A DNA stretch of 64,000 bases from assembly GCA_025024175.1 (NCBI GenBank), contig QCXZ01000041.1:26469786-26533785 (forward strand). Direction: 5' to 3'. Position 1 is the stretch's first letter, and every line of letters starts with the position of its first letter. Source of the stretch: Rhyzopertha dominica (lineage: Eukaryota > Arthropoda > Insecta > Coleoptera > Bostrichidae). The translations under genes and the position numbers were made by a program. The notes under the pieces are model-generated. The model was not told the origin of the DNA and searched no databases. It was given only the letters and a program-made list of their open reading frames with translations. Positions 47,301-58,500 of this stretch are shown in pieces.

Positions 47301-49769
47301 TATCAAAAAGGTACAGACCTATTATGCTGTGATAACCAATGGCACACTTTGGCAAAATACTTCTGAATTTTTTTAAATTCTGAAATATGGATTAATATCA
47401 CTTCACTATCTTATGGGCTGCGAGGAAACGGTCCTGTTGGTAGAAAACATTATTCTGCAACAAAAGTTTTGGCCTCACGATATTTCACCTCCCATCCACA
47501 AACCTGTATGTAATCATTTTGCATCATAACCTCTGGATCCAATGTATGATTAAATTTTTCATAATTCTTTGAGTTGGAGTACCCAGTTGAGGTTTTTGGT
47601 TGTTCCTACACACATACAAACATACATAGGGTAGCAGCATCTACTTTATTGTATGTTTTCTTGTGTTTCTGTAACTCTTTAAAATATCTATTTGTTAAAA
47701 ACTTATTGATGATATTTTTCAGACTCTCACCGAAAAAACTTGAATATTTGGAAATTTCTCATTGAACTTTTCAATAACAGTATGATAATTTTGCTCACCC
47801 ATACCATAACAGAAACAAAATAAATTCTTTGCTCCAAAGTCAACATTTTATGACAGTAAACATACGCAAAATTATAAAAACAAAGCGAATCTGCACTGCA
47901 TGATAATTTAGAATTTAAAAAAGACTGCACTTATTTTTATTCAATATTAAAGTACAGCCAGCTCCATCTATTAGCTTGAAAGTGTAATTTGGTCCTGTAT
48001 TTTTGCCTCACATTTTTTTTTCACTTGCTAGTTACCATCCACATTCTGGACTAAATTAGCAATATTTAAAAAGTCGTAACATGCAATAACAGCTTTGTGT
48101 TATCTTTAAATATTGTCGTGAATGGAAAATTGTGCTGTAAGGTATCTCTGCATTGAAACATTTTGGCTCATACTTCAAACACCACCAAAAGTAATTCTAT
48201 AAAATTTAAATTAAGTATTTCTTAATTCCTGTGTTTGTTTTATCCAGGCCTCTACATACTGGCTCTATAAAATATGATTTAACATCTTTAAATATGATCA
48301 CTTGAAAAGTAAGATCCTGAGAATCTGGCAACATTTTACTGAAATCTAAAGGAAAATGTGCATTCTTTAACATTGGAGCGAATATCAAAATTTACAACTA
48401 AACCACAAGAAAAAGTCATTATTAGGAGGTATGGGGACTCAGGAAGATTAATTTCCTTGCACCTAGGCAGCAAGGCCGTTTTGGTTCATATTAATAATTT
48501 TTCTACTTGTTCAGTCATTTGTAAAGAAAACATGAATGTTTCTTGGTAATTATCTTTATTGTCATTTTCAAATATAAAATTAACTTTAGAACATCAGATA
48601 TTTATAACAACATTTTGAATATTTAATATTTGCTCTCATTACATGAACTATACGTATTTGTGCTTTATTTTAATACTTATTGGTTGTTTAGGCGTAAAGA
48701 TAAAGAAAACCAAACATTTAGTACATTATAATAAAAACTTTAAAGTCAAAATTAATCATTACCAAGTCCAAAAACAAGGGAATATGGAACATTCATTTCC
48801 ACTGAGCCAGAATAATAATATTTAAATTACAGACTTGATGGTTTCAGAACAAGCAAAACGTTTTTTTGTTTGTAGTTTGGCATAAAATCAAAGATAAAAA
48901 ATGTTTTCTTCTTGCAAACTCAATCTGGGGACGTATTGGGCCCGTTGCACAAAGCGTGGTTAACCAGACCCCCTGGTTAACACACGGTTAACTAGCCGTT
49001 GCCATAGGCAGCACCAATGAAGAACGCTTAAAAAGAACCGTTTCCATGACAATTGCCCGTTGCCTGCGTGTTAACAAGGGGGTCTGGTTAACCGCGCTTT
49101 GTGCAACGGGGCCATTGTATAACAAGTGTAGTAATCGGTTATGTGTAATACATTTTCTAATATAAATTAATGCCCATATTTCAGGATGTTGAACCTGATC
49201 CAACAGATAGTTGTGGCCCATACATACCTACACATGAAAACAGTGTGAATTTCCACAACAAGAAAACAGAATCCTCAGCTTTCAGTAGCAAAAACCATGA
49301 CACTATTGGCATGATAGTTATTGACATTAACGGCAACATCGCAGCTGGAACCAGTACCAACGGTGCAAATCATAAGATCCCAGGTCGCGTAGGAGATTCT
49401 CCAATACCAGGAGCAGGAGCTTATGCCGATAGTGAAGTTGGTGCTGCTGTAGCTACAGGGGATGGTGATGTGATGATGAGATTTCTGCCATCGTAAGATC
49501 ATATGTTAGCTGTTTCGCTGTCTAACATACATTGATTATTCTTCAGATTTGTGGCAGTGGAAGAAATGAGGAATGGTGCAGCCCCAGATATGGCTGCAAA
49601 GAAGGCAATAAATAGAATCCAGAAATACTATCCAAGTTTCTTTGGTGCAGTTATAGCTGTTAATGCTGCTGGAGAATATGCTGCTGCTTGTAATGGAATG
49701 GAAAGTTTTTCTTATATAGTTGGAAGTTTGGATTATAATGGTGTTAGTCTAGTTAGGGTTGACTGTTAG
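38336..49769 (+). CDS. AGA: Aspartylglucosaminidase (N4-(beta-N-acetylglucosaminyl)-L-asparaginase)
   Basis: AGA is a lysosomal Ntn-hydrolase that cleaves the GlcNAc-asparagine bond in the last steps of N-glycoprotein breakdown. Exons: 38336-38468, 38535-38691, 44614-44839, 49185-49492, 49547-49769; joined they encode 348 residues (human 346). Residues 1-24 are a hydrophobic signal peptide. [12 protein letters not shown] opens the mature alpha subunit; [21 protein letters not shown] and [10 protein letters not shown] follow. [10 protein letters not shown] places the nucleophile at Thr212, where autocleavage after Asp211 makes the beta subunit N-terminus; [16 protein letters not shown] is the substrate-binding loop. 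[13 protein letters not shown] is near the end. Intron 1 is only 66 bp and uses a GC donor (ACAG/GCAAGT). Two ATGs stand in tandem at 38336 and 38339; either may start. The 5.9-kb second intron and 4.3-kb third intron carry transposons. Confidence 0.96.
38803..38840. repeat. Hairpin with 15-bp perfect arms
   Basis: TACCACAGCATATAT and its exact reverse complement are separated by 8 bases. It lies just inside AGA intron 2, about 110 bases after the donor, so the pre-mRNA can form the stem. Confidence 0.75.
40058..40297 (+). pseudogene. THAP zinc-finger exon of a transposase
   Basis: From the ATG at 40058 the frame reads [20 protein letters not shown], then RLPQG, then [13 protein letters not shown] and EPLLC. 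This is the THAP plan: C-x-V-P-N-C, F.LP, a conserved Trp, and the third Cys. The last Cys-His pair is C-x3-H (CILFH) instead of the usual C-x2-H, so the zinc site may be damaged or the frame shifted. The stop comes 31 residues after that Cys. It could be the first exon of a P-type transposase whose catalytic part was deleted, or a THAP frame retained as a truncated repressor-like product; the first is simpler. Confidence 0.7.
40735..41584. repeat. 850-bp foldback nested in the P-like element
   Basis: The left arm (from about 40735) and right arm (to about 41584) are imperfect inverted repeats meeting near 41165. Landmarks on both arms include CAAACTTTAA, TTTTTAAAAAGAAAAGT, ACAGGGTGTTGAATATAA, AATAATGTCCCTTCTTCT and TTATTTTGAT. 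There is almost no spacer. The inner CAGGGTG motif is flanked by TA, yet the inversion continues beyond it, so either the element is larger than its apparent TIR or it inserted into an older palindrome. Confidence 0.8.
41896..43113. mobile_element. 1.2-kb foldback element in AGA intron 2
   Basis: The left end CTAGGGAGACGGTCTACTTT and the right end AAAGTAGACCGTCTCTCCCTAG are inverse copies. The match runs inward through TGCGCATGCGCATGATTACC, ACACTAAAACAGATACATAG, CAGGGTGATCAATTAAG and CTTATCGTATATGGTATAAG to a centre near 42590-42625. The left arm has about 140 extra bases relative to the right near 42170-42310. An inner pair CAGGGTGATCAATTAAG (42051) / CACCCTG (ending 42973) is bounded by TA, suggesting a TA-inserting element inside a larger palindrome. 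It starts only 28 bases after the target duplication of the neighbouring P-like element. A 75-codon minus frame (42986-43213) crosses the right arm; no domain recognised. Confidence 0.85.
43114..44613 (+). other. AGA intron 2, right part
   Basis: AT-rich intronic sequence with no recognised element or gene, ending in TTTGTATAG at the exon 3 acceptor. Confidence 0.5.
44840..45751 (+). other. AGA intron 3, left part
   Basis: No gene or element ends were identified in this AT-rich stretch. Confidence 0.4.
45752..46076. repeat. Short inverted repeat element with GGGGTTGTAG ends
   Basis: ATGGGGTTGTAGCCC on the left faces GGTCTACAACCCCAT on the right, about 325 bp apart, with little else conserved. 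It may be a small MITE; no target duplication is convincing. Confidence 0.45.
46476..46900. repeat. Inverted repeat around GACCAGATACATAACAGAG
   Basis: TTGAGGACCAGATACATAAC near 46480 recurs in reverse complement near 46872-46897, with TTTCTTCTTC further out on both sides. This is an imperfect foldback of roughly 450 bp, adjacent to the transposase fossil at 47000-47850. Confidence 0.65.
47000..47850 (-). pseudogene. Mariner/IS630-type transposase fossil
   Basis: On the minus strand, broken frames line up in transposase order. The start is MLTLEQRI at 47850, followed after a frameshift by [15 protein letters not shown], the helix-turn-helix opening seen in many insect mariner-like transposases. 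Further on, [12 protein letters not shown] takes the place of the usual WFMHDGAPAHFS block with the second catalytic Asp, here Asn. Then comes [19 protein letters not shown], matching the family's RWIGRGGPVAWP.RSPDLTP segment. Stops and frameshifts make it inactive. It lies antisense inside AGA intron 3. Confidence 0.75.
47851..48938 (+). other. AGA intron 3, between transposase fossil and MITE
   Basis: Only short frames without recognisable domains. The far end of the transposon to which the fossil belonged should be in here but its TIR was not found. Confidence 0.4.
48939..49113. mobile_element. Intact 175-bp palindromic MITE
   Basis: It starts GGCCCGTTGCACAAAGCG and ends CGCTTTGTGCAACGGGGCC, with GGTTAACCAGACCCCCTGGT near the left end mirrored on the right. 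ATTG lies on both flanks, a possible 4-bp duplication. A truncated copy occurs at 15482-15600 and a decayed one at 31199-31311. It sits 71 bases upstream of AGA exon 4, close to the expected branch point region. Confidence 0.85.
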
Positions 49770-51232
49770 GCATTAAAAATTATATTATATGTATACCATT
49801 TATCATCTTTGCTTTAAAACAGATCACCATTTAACTCCTCGTTGCTATCACATCTAAGAAGATTTATAGGAGAATATTACACACTCTATAGAAAAGATGT
49901 CTGTGTAAGCACATCTAATCATTTGCATGATAACTTATGAAATGGAGTAAAATAACCTTTTACACACAGGCTAGATCCTGTTTTGATTTTCCAATATAAA
50001 ATACACATGCATAAATAGTTCTTAAAAGTTACACACAAAATTTTCATAATGTAGCATTTGAAATGGCTTAAAGAATGTTGCTTCTTTTTAGCTAATTGGC
50101 TACACCTTATTTTCAGTCTAAAAATATCATGTGTACTTGGAAAGTGTCTATTAAAGAAAATATTCTACAAAGTTTATCTGAATCAGACTACTGTGGTGGC
50201 CCAGAAAAGATTTATCTTAATGAGTGTGGGTGTTAAATAATATTTAGTAGTAACTTTGATTATACAAGTGTAAATTTTCATATTGTCTACGTGATAATCG
50301 TAAACTGCAACAAATAATGTTAGGTATTATGTAAAAATTTAGGATGGCAATGTCATCTGTCAGCATTAGACTGACATGATGACAAAGCCACCTAGCTGCC
50401 TTAACGGGTACTACTTCCTAAAGGAAGTGACCTGTAGCTTGACAAATTGGCATGCAACTGCAACTTCAATTTGACAGCAGGCCCCCACGGCACTTTTTGC
50501 TAGCGGGCAAGAACCGACATACATTAAAATGCATGTCTATGCTGTGCTGTCTACACCTCAAGCAACTGCAGATAGATCTATTTCGCTGTCATTACAGCTC
50601 ATCATACATCATACCATTGCTTTGGTATATAAGCAAAACCAGTTCTATGCCGTGCTGTCTACACTAGACCTAAACTGCACTGATTAGCTGTAATGACAGC
50701 GAAATAGATCTATCTGCAGTTGGTTGAGGTGTAGACAGCACAGCATAGACATGCATTTTAATGTTAGGTATTGTCAAAATGTCAATGTAATAGTGACAAC
50801 TAACACAGTTTTGTTATTTATCACAGCCAATATGAAATTTGTTAATATAGCCAAAGATTAAAAAAATTGATATTTAAAAAATACTTACCCGTTTTAAAAT
50901 TAAGGATTAAAATGTAGGGGGTTGGCCCACTCTCGGCCCACAAAAACATTTATATTAAAAAATGTGTGCATCATTTTAAAAGCTTTCACTTCAAATAATA
51001 ACCAAAATTTGATGAAATTATATCAACCAGTCTAAGAGACTCTGTTTCTCTTCCTCCATGATTAAAGGTGAATATATCTCATTAGGCGAGCGTTAAAAAA
51101 AAATTATACTGTAAAATTCTCTTATTTTTAGACCAGTTTACAGATCCCAAGAGGATGCCCACATAATATGGGACACCCTGTATATTGACATTTAACTTCT
51201 AGCACACCAGTGTAAATGGATGTCTGTCATAT
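49770..51232 (+). other. AGA 3' region and repeats
   Basis: This contains the AGA 3' UTR; an ATTAAA near 50150 is a candidate poly(A) signal. A hairpin with 79-bp arms (50521-50764) follows. A segment at 50908-50980 is a direct relative of 40638-40715 (AAAATGTAG.G.GTT). Confidence 0.5.
50521..50764. repeat. Hairpin with 79-bp arms, 78/79 identical
   Basis: The left arm 50521-50599 starts ACATTAAAATGCATGTCTAT; the right arm 50686-50764 is its reverse complement except for one base. The 86-bp spacer contains another partial copy of CTATGC.GTGCTGTCTACAC. TAATGTTAGGTATT occurs both near 50316 and near 50760 in direct orientation. The near-identity of the arms implies recent origin or arm-to-arm gene conversion. 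Confidence 0.85.
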
Positions 51233-53927
51233 AGTCCGAGCGCAGAACCCCAAAATTATGCATTTTAAGGACCCTCTATACAACTTAAACATATATAAAC
51301 AAATTTGGGCAATTAGCACGTAAGCTGATCCGCTGAAATGGAATTTCGAAGTCGCGATTAAATCCGAAATTGCAAAATTGCCTAAAAGTAGGTTTTTCCA
51401 TAATTTTTGTAAATCACAATTTGTACAATTTTTAAAACGTTTTAATTATTTTCTGGATAAAGGTTAGACCTAAAGAGCTGATATACTTTGAAATGTGGAG
51501 ATAATGATGATCTATCAGAAACATTTCAATATTCAAAACCAACATGTGAAAAAAAATATATATGCATTAGCAACATATTTAAGTAAAGAAAATTACATGT
51601 TCCGTACAACTATACTTATTTTTCATAATTTGTCGATGCATCAGCAGACAAATGGAAATGATGGTTTAAATTTATTTTTAGTGAAAAAATAAACACAAAA
51701 TATAGTAAGATAACAAACTGACGGCGAGTTAAAGTGAAAAGTGTTTGAGCGCGCTCGCCATATTAGCGTGCTCTGGCAACCGCGATAGCTAAGTCTGCGT
51801 AGGTATACGGTTATTATACATGTCTAGTTACGTTGTGATCGCATATTATGTTTTTATTCTTCTTGTGTCCAGTCAACATTTTTAAAATTTTTTAAATAAG
51901 CATATTTGTGCAAATGAAACGATCTCTATTTTGTTTGTTGTTGCATTTCATGTAGCGGTATGTAGGAAGGTATTATTATGTTGCAGATAATTTATATATT
52001 GTTGTGTGTCATATGTCAGTGTAGTAGCAACAAAAGTCTGCAAGGGGTAACAGAAGAGCGCTACGAATCACCTTTATATGTGTCATCCCGAAAATAGACA
52101 AATATTATGTGGCGCTAAAAAAAGCACTCGATTATAAAGTTCGCTTTTATGAAAAGAATCTGCTGTGGCACTCTCAGTGCAGAAGATCATACATGAGAGG
52201 TTTCTATAATGTCGGTTTGCAAGTAGCAGAAGTTCCAACAACAAAAATCAGTCGCTCCAAAAGTCAGGCCGCACAATTTTTTTTGTTTATGATAAGTCGC
52301 ATGTTTCAAAAAACAATCATAAACTTTTAATGACTGCTACCTTTGAAAGGCAGAAATTACTCAATGATACCGATAAGTTATATAAAACTCAAGGGTTTGG
52401 TGAGCTGTATTGATATGATTACTAACGATTTTATTTAGTTATTTACTGAAACCTGTCAATACTAACGAAGCTCTACAAAAACAAAACCCACAGTTTAGCG
52501 ACATTTTCTTAAGATTTTACTAAACCTCCATAAAAAGTTGGTTATAGAAGAAAACGCAATGACTTGCTGATATTAGAAAACTATTACACGCAGAATGCGA
52601 ATTAAATATTATTTCTTGAAAACCTCAATACCCACTTACGAAAGACATTGTCGAGAAAATTTACTATCGCTTTAGCGAAATTATTGTTATTGTTTTAAGA
52701 GGACTGGACAAAAGTCGAGTATGTATGTTCTGCTACAAAAATTGTAAAATTATTAGAATAATCGGAAGGAAGTTATTTACCTGAATCGGATGGAACCAGT
52801 TTTGCCAAAATATCTCCCTACAGACTGCAGTCAAACTGTTACCACATGGTTAAACTTTTTAACACAGAAGGAGAAACCATATAAGTCCTCTGGTGATAGA
52901 AAATTTTAAGTTTCACGTTAGAAAGGCCTACATGCAGTGTGCGGTTTACAAAACAGCTTGGCAAATAAAGCCGTCAATTCCAAATATGCATGTTGGAATT
53001 CGGATGGCACATAAAATATGAAGAACTGTAACCAATTTTATATGTCAATAGTCCACAACCGGATTATAGTGCAATAACTCCTTTCTACAAATGCAAAAAC
53101 TTTACATGTTCATTTCGATGCACATTTAATGTGCAATGTTTAATTTCTTGTTTGTGCAAGGGCAAATGCAATACTTAGGGCTACTTATGAATATACTCTT
53201 TTTATAATACAATCTGAAAAGTACCTCTTTTTGAGCTATTTATGTGCCATTATCCAAGTGTTGTGATGTGCGTTTAATACATTTTTATGTTATTTGTGAA
53301 AAGTAGATACATTATTTTATAAAAATTCGCCCCCTGTGGCCGCGCGATGCACTGTGTGGCCTTGTATTTGTTACTGATACCTAGTCTCGCAATGGCAGAA
53401 AGGGCGCGCTCGAAAACTTTTAACTCGCCGTAACTTTTATGGTTTGCAACATCTTGTGTTTATTTTTTGACTAAAAATAAATATGAACCATTCTTTTCAT
53501 TTGTCTCGCTAATGCATTGACAGATTATAAAAAATAAATATAGCTGTCCAATACGTGAAATTTCCTTTACCTAAATATGTCATCCATTTGTATATTATTT
53601 TTTTTATAAAACCTTTTAAACTTTGAATGTTTCGGGCTGCCTGTCATTATCTGCACATTTCAAAGTATAACTAGTAAATTAATTAGCTCTTTGGGTTCTA
53701 CCATTAACGAGAAAACGATTGAAATGTTTAAAAAACTGTCTAAATTGTAATACTAAAAAATTGTGGAAAATCAGACTTTTCAGCACTTTTGCAATTCCAG
53801 ATCCAATCGTGACCTCAAAATTCGAATTTACCTGATCATTTTACTTGAAAATTGCCTAAATTTGTATGTATATTTTTAAGTTGTATAAGGGGTGTTGAAT
53901 TGAGGTAGCTTGTGCTCCGATTAATAC
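51233..53927. mobile_element. 2.7-kb element with ~540-bp imperfect terminal inverted repeats
   Basis: The left arm (about 51233-51770) and right arm (about 53370-53927) are inverted relatives. Shared landmarks: TATACAACTT, ACAAATTTGGGCAATT/ACAAATTTAGGCAATT, ATACTTTGAAATGTG, AAAAAATAAACACAA and GGCGAGTTAAA. The centre carries decayed coding sequence (52109-52430). Exact ends and target duplication were not resolved. Confidence 0.7.
52109..52412 (+). pseudogene. Decayed transposon-internal coding remnant
   Basis: A 73-codon frame contains VRFYEKNLLWHSQCRRSYM and, past a frameshift, ATFERQKLLNDTDKLYKTQG. The LLWHSQCRRSY pattern resembles an H-x2-C-R segment found in uncharacterised transposon-associated animal proteins, but I cannot name the family. 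Stops break the frame repeatedly downstream. Confidence 0.35.
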
Positions 53928-55541
53928 TCTTACAATCTTAATTATATTGTAATCATAAATCACAGCCAATATACCAAGCTGCACTTGTCTGACATTTTAC
54001 ACTTCAAATGAATATAATATATTATAATATTTTTTCTTGACTGGCTTTAAAATTGCTAATATGATATCTGTTGTGAGAGAAACACTTTTAACAAAAGCTT
54101 AATCTCAAAGAATATGTTTACTACCCAAGAAAGAAAATGAGATACTGAAAACATATAATTCTACTGGGTGTATTGGTAAAATTCAGCGTGCTTTTGACCA
54201 TTATGTGGCCATGAGTTTAGTGAAGAGAATGAGTCAAGGAATAAATATCCAAAAATTAGGTAAGTAGGTATAGATGGTAAAAATAGGATTTATAGGTATG
54301 ACTTTTCGTCAGTGTGATGCTACTAATATATTGTGTTGTACTAAACTTCGCTTGCCTCAAATTCCTGAAAAGCGCTTAAAACTAGCAAGTTTGCCTTTGC
54401 CTGTGTAGAAACGGACATATTGTAGATGATGTTGCTAATTATTTATTAGATATTTTTTACTACTATTTCTCACTTTGCAGAAACACATTTTATGAGTGTT
54501 CTATTGGTCCATACAGATTTACATTTTAAAAAGAGTGTACTGTAAATATCTGAAAAAATATTACCTTTTTTACATAATTTGTGAGCATGATGTGTGAAAT
54601 GCCCATACACTTACTATTTAAAACTGCAGTAACAAGTTTCATACTAAGTAGGTTTGAAGCTTATTTTAAATAGTTTTATAAGAATTTTTAGAATCCTATA
54701 CTTTTAAAAGGTTATAAAATATTACCGAAGTTGCATATCCGTCTTCATATCATAACTACAGCACACATTAGTTTTCTATAAAATTGTCAAATGAATGTGT
54801 ACCTGTGTGATATATGTATACCTATTATTATTCTTGTATTTAGTTGATTCGTTGTCAAGTCATTACCTATTAATAGACTTTTTTATAATTTTACATCAAA
54901 ATAAAATCCCATCTAGGTATATTATATTGTAGAGTGGGGATACCATATTTTTACCTTCTGCAATCTGATCAACAACATTTGCATTTTATTGTCTTCATTA
55001 GTTTCTGAGATGCAAATTAAAAAATATCTTAGGTCCCTTAAGTAACTTTTCTAATAATGTTTATGCATTATTTCAAGCATATATTAATGCAGTTTTGCGC
55101 GTCAATTTGGGACATCTTGTTTATTTATTTATTTTTTTTATTTTATCTCATAACTTCGAAATTACCTCCTTGCAAATTAAATTATAAGCTTTGCATCATC
55201 GCATTTTATCTGTATCATGTAAGGTATAATGTAAGTATTGTATAAATAAAAGGTAATGTGATATTATATCCGATGCAATAAAACACTAATAAACATAGTA
55301 TAATAAGTATTATTCGTATTATTGTTTGTATTTTTAATAGTACCGAATGGTGCAAAATCTTATGCTTGCCTAGGGGAATTTAGCTCCTGGTATTGTGGTG
55401 GTGTTCAAACTGGTCTGACAACCTCGAGTTATCATGATTTGTTTTACAGCTGTCAAAATGCGATAATGGAATTGCCCGATAAGTTTTACGTGTTTGTTAA
55501 CAACATTTTTAACACAACCGGGATGGATTAGCTACTGAAAT
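53928..55541. other. Upstream region of USP46
   Basis: This should include the promoter and 5' UTR of the deubiquitinase gene. Frames at 55057 and 55322 have no recognised domain. No other gene seen. Confidence 0.4.
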
Positions 55542-58500
55542 ATGGTATGCCACCCGAAATACTTACAAATATTATGTTCTAACAAAGTGGCTATATAATT
55601 AAATTATTTAACCAACAAGCTGAATATATTATTTAACCAAAAAGTTCTCCAAGCCATTTAACAACTTAACGAATAATTAATTGCATTATTACTCTATTTA
55701 CTTCATTTTTAGGGCGCGAATATATCCCAACTGGAAAGAGATATAGGTTCAGAGCAGTTTCCTTCAAACGAACATTACTTCGGTTTAGTTAATGTATGTT
55801 GATGTTACTTTGCAAATAATATACGAGTGACCATTGCCTTTTGTTTGCAGTTTGGAAATACGTGTTACAGTAATTCTGTACTACAAGCATTATACTTCTG
55901 TAAGCCATTTCGGGACAAAGTCTTAGAATATAAAGCCAAAAACAAACGTACTAAAGAAACACTGCTTACATGTCTTGCCGATCTGTTCCACAGTATTGCC
56001 ACACAAAAAAAGAAAGTAGGATCTATTGCACCAAAAAAATTTATAGCAAGGCTACGAAAAGAAAAAGGTAAGCTATCTAATTTATAATACGTCAGGATTG
56101 TTGACACAAACATTTTGCTTTCAGAGGAATTTGACAACTACATGCAGCAAGATGCACATGAGTTTTTAAACTTTTTAATTAATCGTATTAGTGAAATTAT
56201 ATTAGGTAAGTTATTGTTTATATATAGCCTTGGAAAAAGTTATCTTCATATCAGTTATTATTTTATCAGTAATAAGGAGTTTAAATATATCATAGTCCTA
56301 TTATAATTATTACAACAAGGTGATACTAAGATCTTAAAGCAAATTACTCTATTTATCAGTAAACTAAATGCTGATAAGGTTGAGAATGTACTAGTAAACA
56401 AAATTATTCTCTGTATAACAAATGACAAATTTGATCAGTACTGTTACAGTTGGTGTCATATACAACATGTAACATGGGCCCTTCTTAAAACTTGCCTAAT
56501 CTTTGTCAAAACAAGAAAAATAGTTTACAATTTTGAAGTTAATTCAAAGTTGTTTCAAATTTTCATTTGGTTGTACTTGTCCCTATATCCTAACTCAAAT
56601 ATTATTGCAATGGCAATCTTAGTTTGAATCTACTTTTTTTTAGTAAGTTCTGGGACGGATGCATAATACATGGTTAACCTGTAGATGCATTGTTGCTTAA
56701 CGTTGTCTTACAACCCTCCGTCCACAAAGAATATTCGTTGGCCCTTCCAAATTCAGACTTGTTACAGCGTGCTGCAAAAGAACCTCCCTATTTTCTGTGA
56801 GTCCTTGTAAAGGATGGTGAGTTCACAGAAGGGCGGGGTTAGGTTTAAAACACGCAGTAGGTTGGAAAGTTAGAGCTAACATTCTGTACCTAGCACGATC
56901 TCCTGATTTCAGTCCCTGCGACCATTTCTTGTTGGAATATCTAAATGCTAAAGTTTTCTAACTACATGAACTTTTAAAGACACAATTGTCAAGCTACGCT
57001 TGAGAGAGTTATGCAAAGTTTTGAAATGTGTTTATAACAGTGTTTTGTCAACCTCAAAAATTAGGGAGGTTCTTTTGCTGCCCTTGGTAAAACACCACTA
57101 TGGCATAAAAAAAATATGATCAATATGAAAAACAAAAAAATATGTATGGCATGTATTTTATTTAAAGCTGTGGCAAGGATTAAAAGGGCTCAATTCTTAA
57201 TGTTTGGTTCCAATATAAAAGAGAAGAACTTTGAAATGTTATCTTTATGTAATTTCATAAATAATGCTGAAGATGTTGACCAGATATGTATTATAGGAGT
57301 CATTTTTGCAAACTTTGGCCTTTTGTTAGTATTAGCCTCCGGAAGAATATGTAGTACGAGCAAGAATTCGATAATTATTGTACAGTCATTTATTAATAAG
57401 GAAAACAATAATTTGGCTACTACAGAAGAATCATCTTCAAATCAAGGACTAAAGTCATAATTTAATTCATTAGATATTATTGCGGCTGTGCAAAAGTTCA
57501 ACATTGAAACCGTCATTGTACTATTAAAGCTTTTGAAGTTCATAAGAAAGTATATAATTGTAATTTTTTGGATACGGTAAATGCTGACAATAAAATCAAC
57601 AACAGATGTCTTGGTTATAATCTTTTTTCTGTTTTGCTTTTATTTGAGGAAGGAGACAATACTATGGCCCATTCAAACGACATTGCCTTGTCTAGTCGTA
57701 AATGTGCTTTCAAATATTGCTGGGTGAAAATTGCAAGCTGCTGTTGAAGGAAGGTGTACCACATTATAACCCAGTATACTAGGACCCTTAACACATTTAA
57801 TAAGGTTTCTCCTTAGGGGCTATTGGGGGTTGGGTTACTGCGGACGCTAACATTCAATATGAAGCCCATCCCCTAATAACAGACAGTAAATAGAAACATA
57901 ACATAGTAGACTGTGTTATAATGAGGTATGCCTCCTGTCAAGAGCGGCTTACAATTTGAAAGCTTGTTGGGCTTAGTACATTTTACAAGCTCGTGTTAAG
58001 AAGCCTTACCCCTTTTATTGCCTTACAAGACAAAGTCAAGTAAATCCCTGATACCCAGCTACCTCAGTAGGAAATTGTAACGGGTGGTTGTAATGCAGAT
58101 AAGGATACATAATATGCATATGTTTTGATGTTATCTTTTATTTTATTTTACATCTTACATTACTAGTGACCGACAATGGTAACAAAATAATGTGTTTTTG
58201 TATGTTGTACACCTAGAAATTAATGTGCAATACTGCCAGAAAAAAAAACAACGAATTAGGTGGTTTTAAGATACATATATGATTACTTCCTTTTCTTAAG
58301 TATTATTTTTGATGATTATAGGACTCATTCATAAAACTGAATGCTCTGTGTTTGCCTTTAAAATATTTTAGTAAGTAAAACGATACATACTGTATGCAAT
58401 TATGTAGTACATAGTTAACATTACTTGTTTGATTTTGTAAGAAAACAAAACTTCTTTGGAATCCCACACAAGCTAATTTATTTTGCTTGAACTGGTAAAA

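Noticed and set aside
57116..57460. 114-codon frame in USP46 intron 4
   Set aside because: No domain, no splice or promoter context, adjacent to transposon debris.
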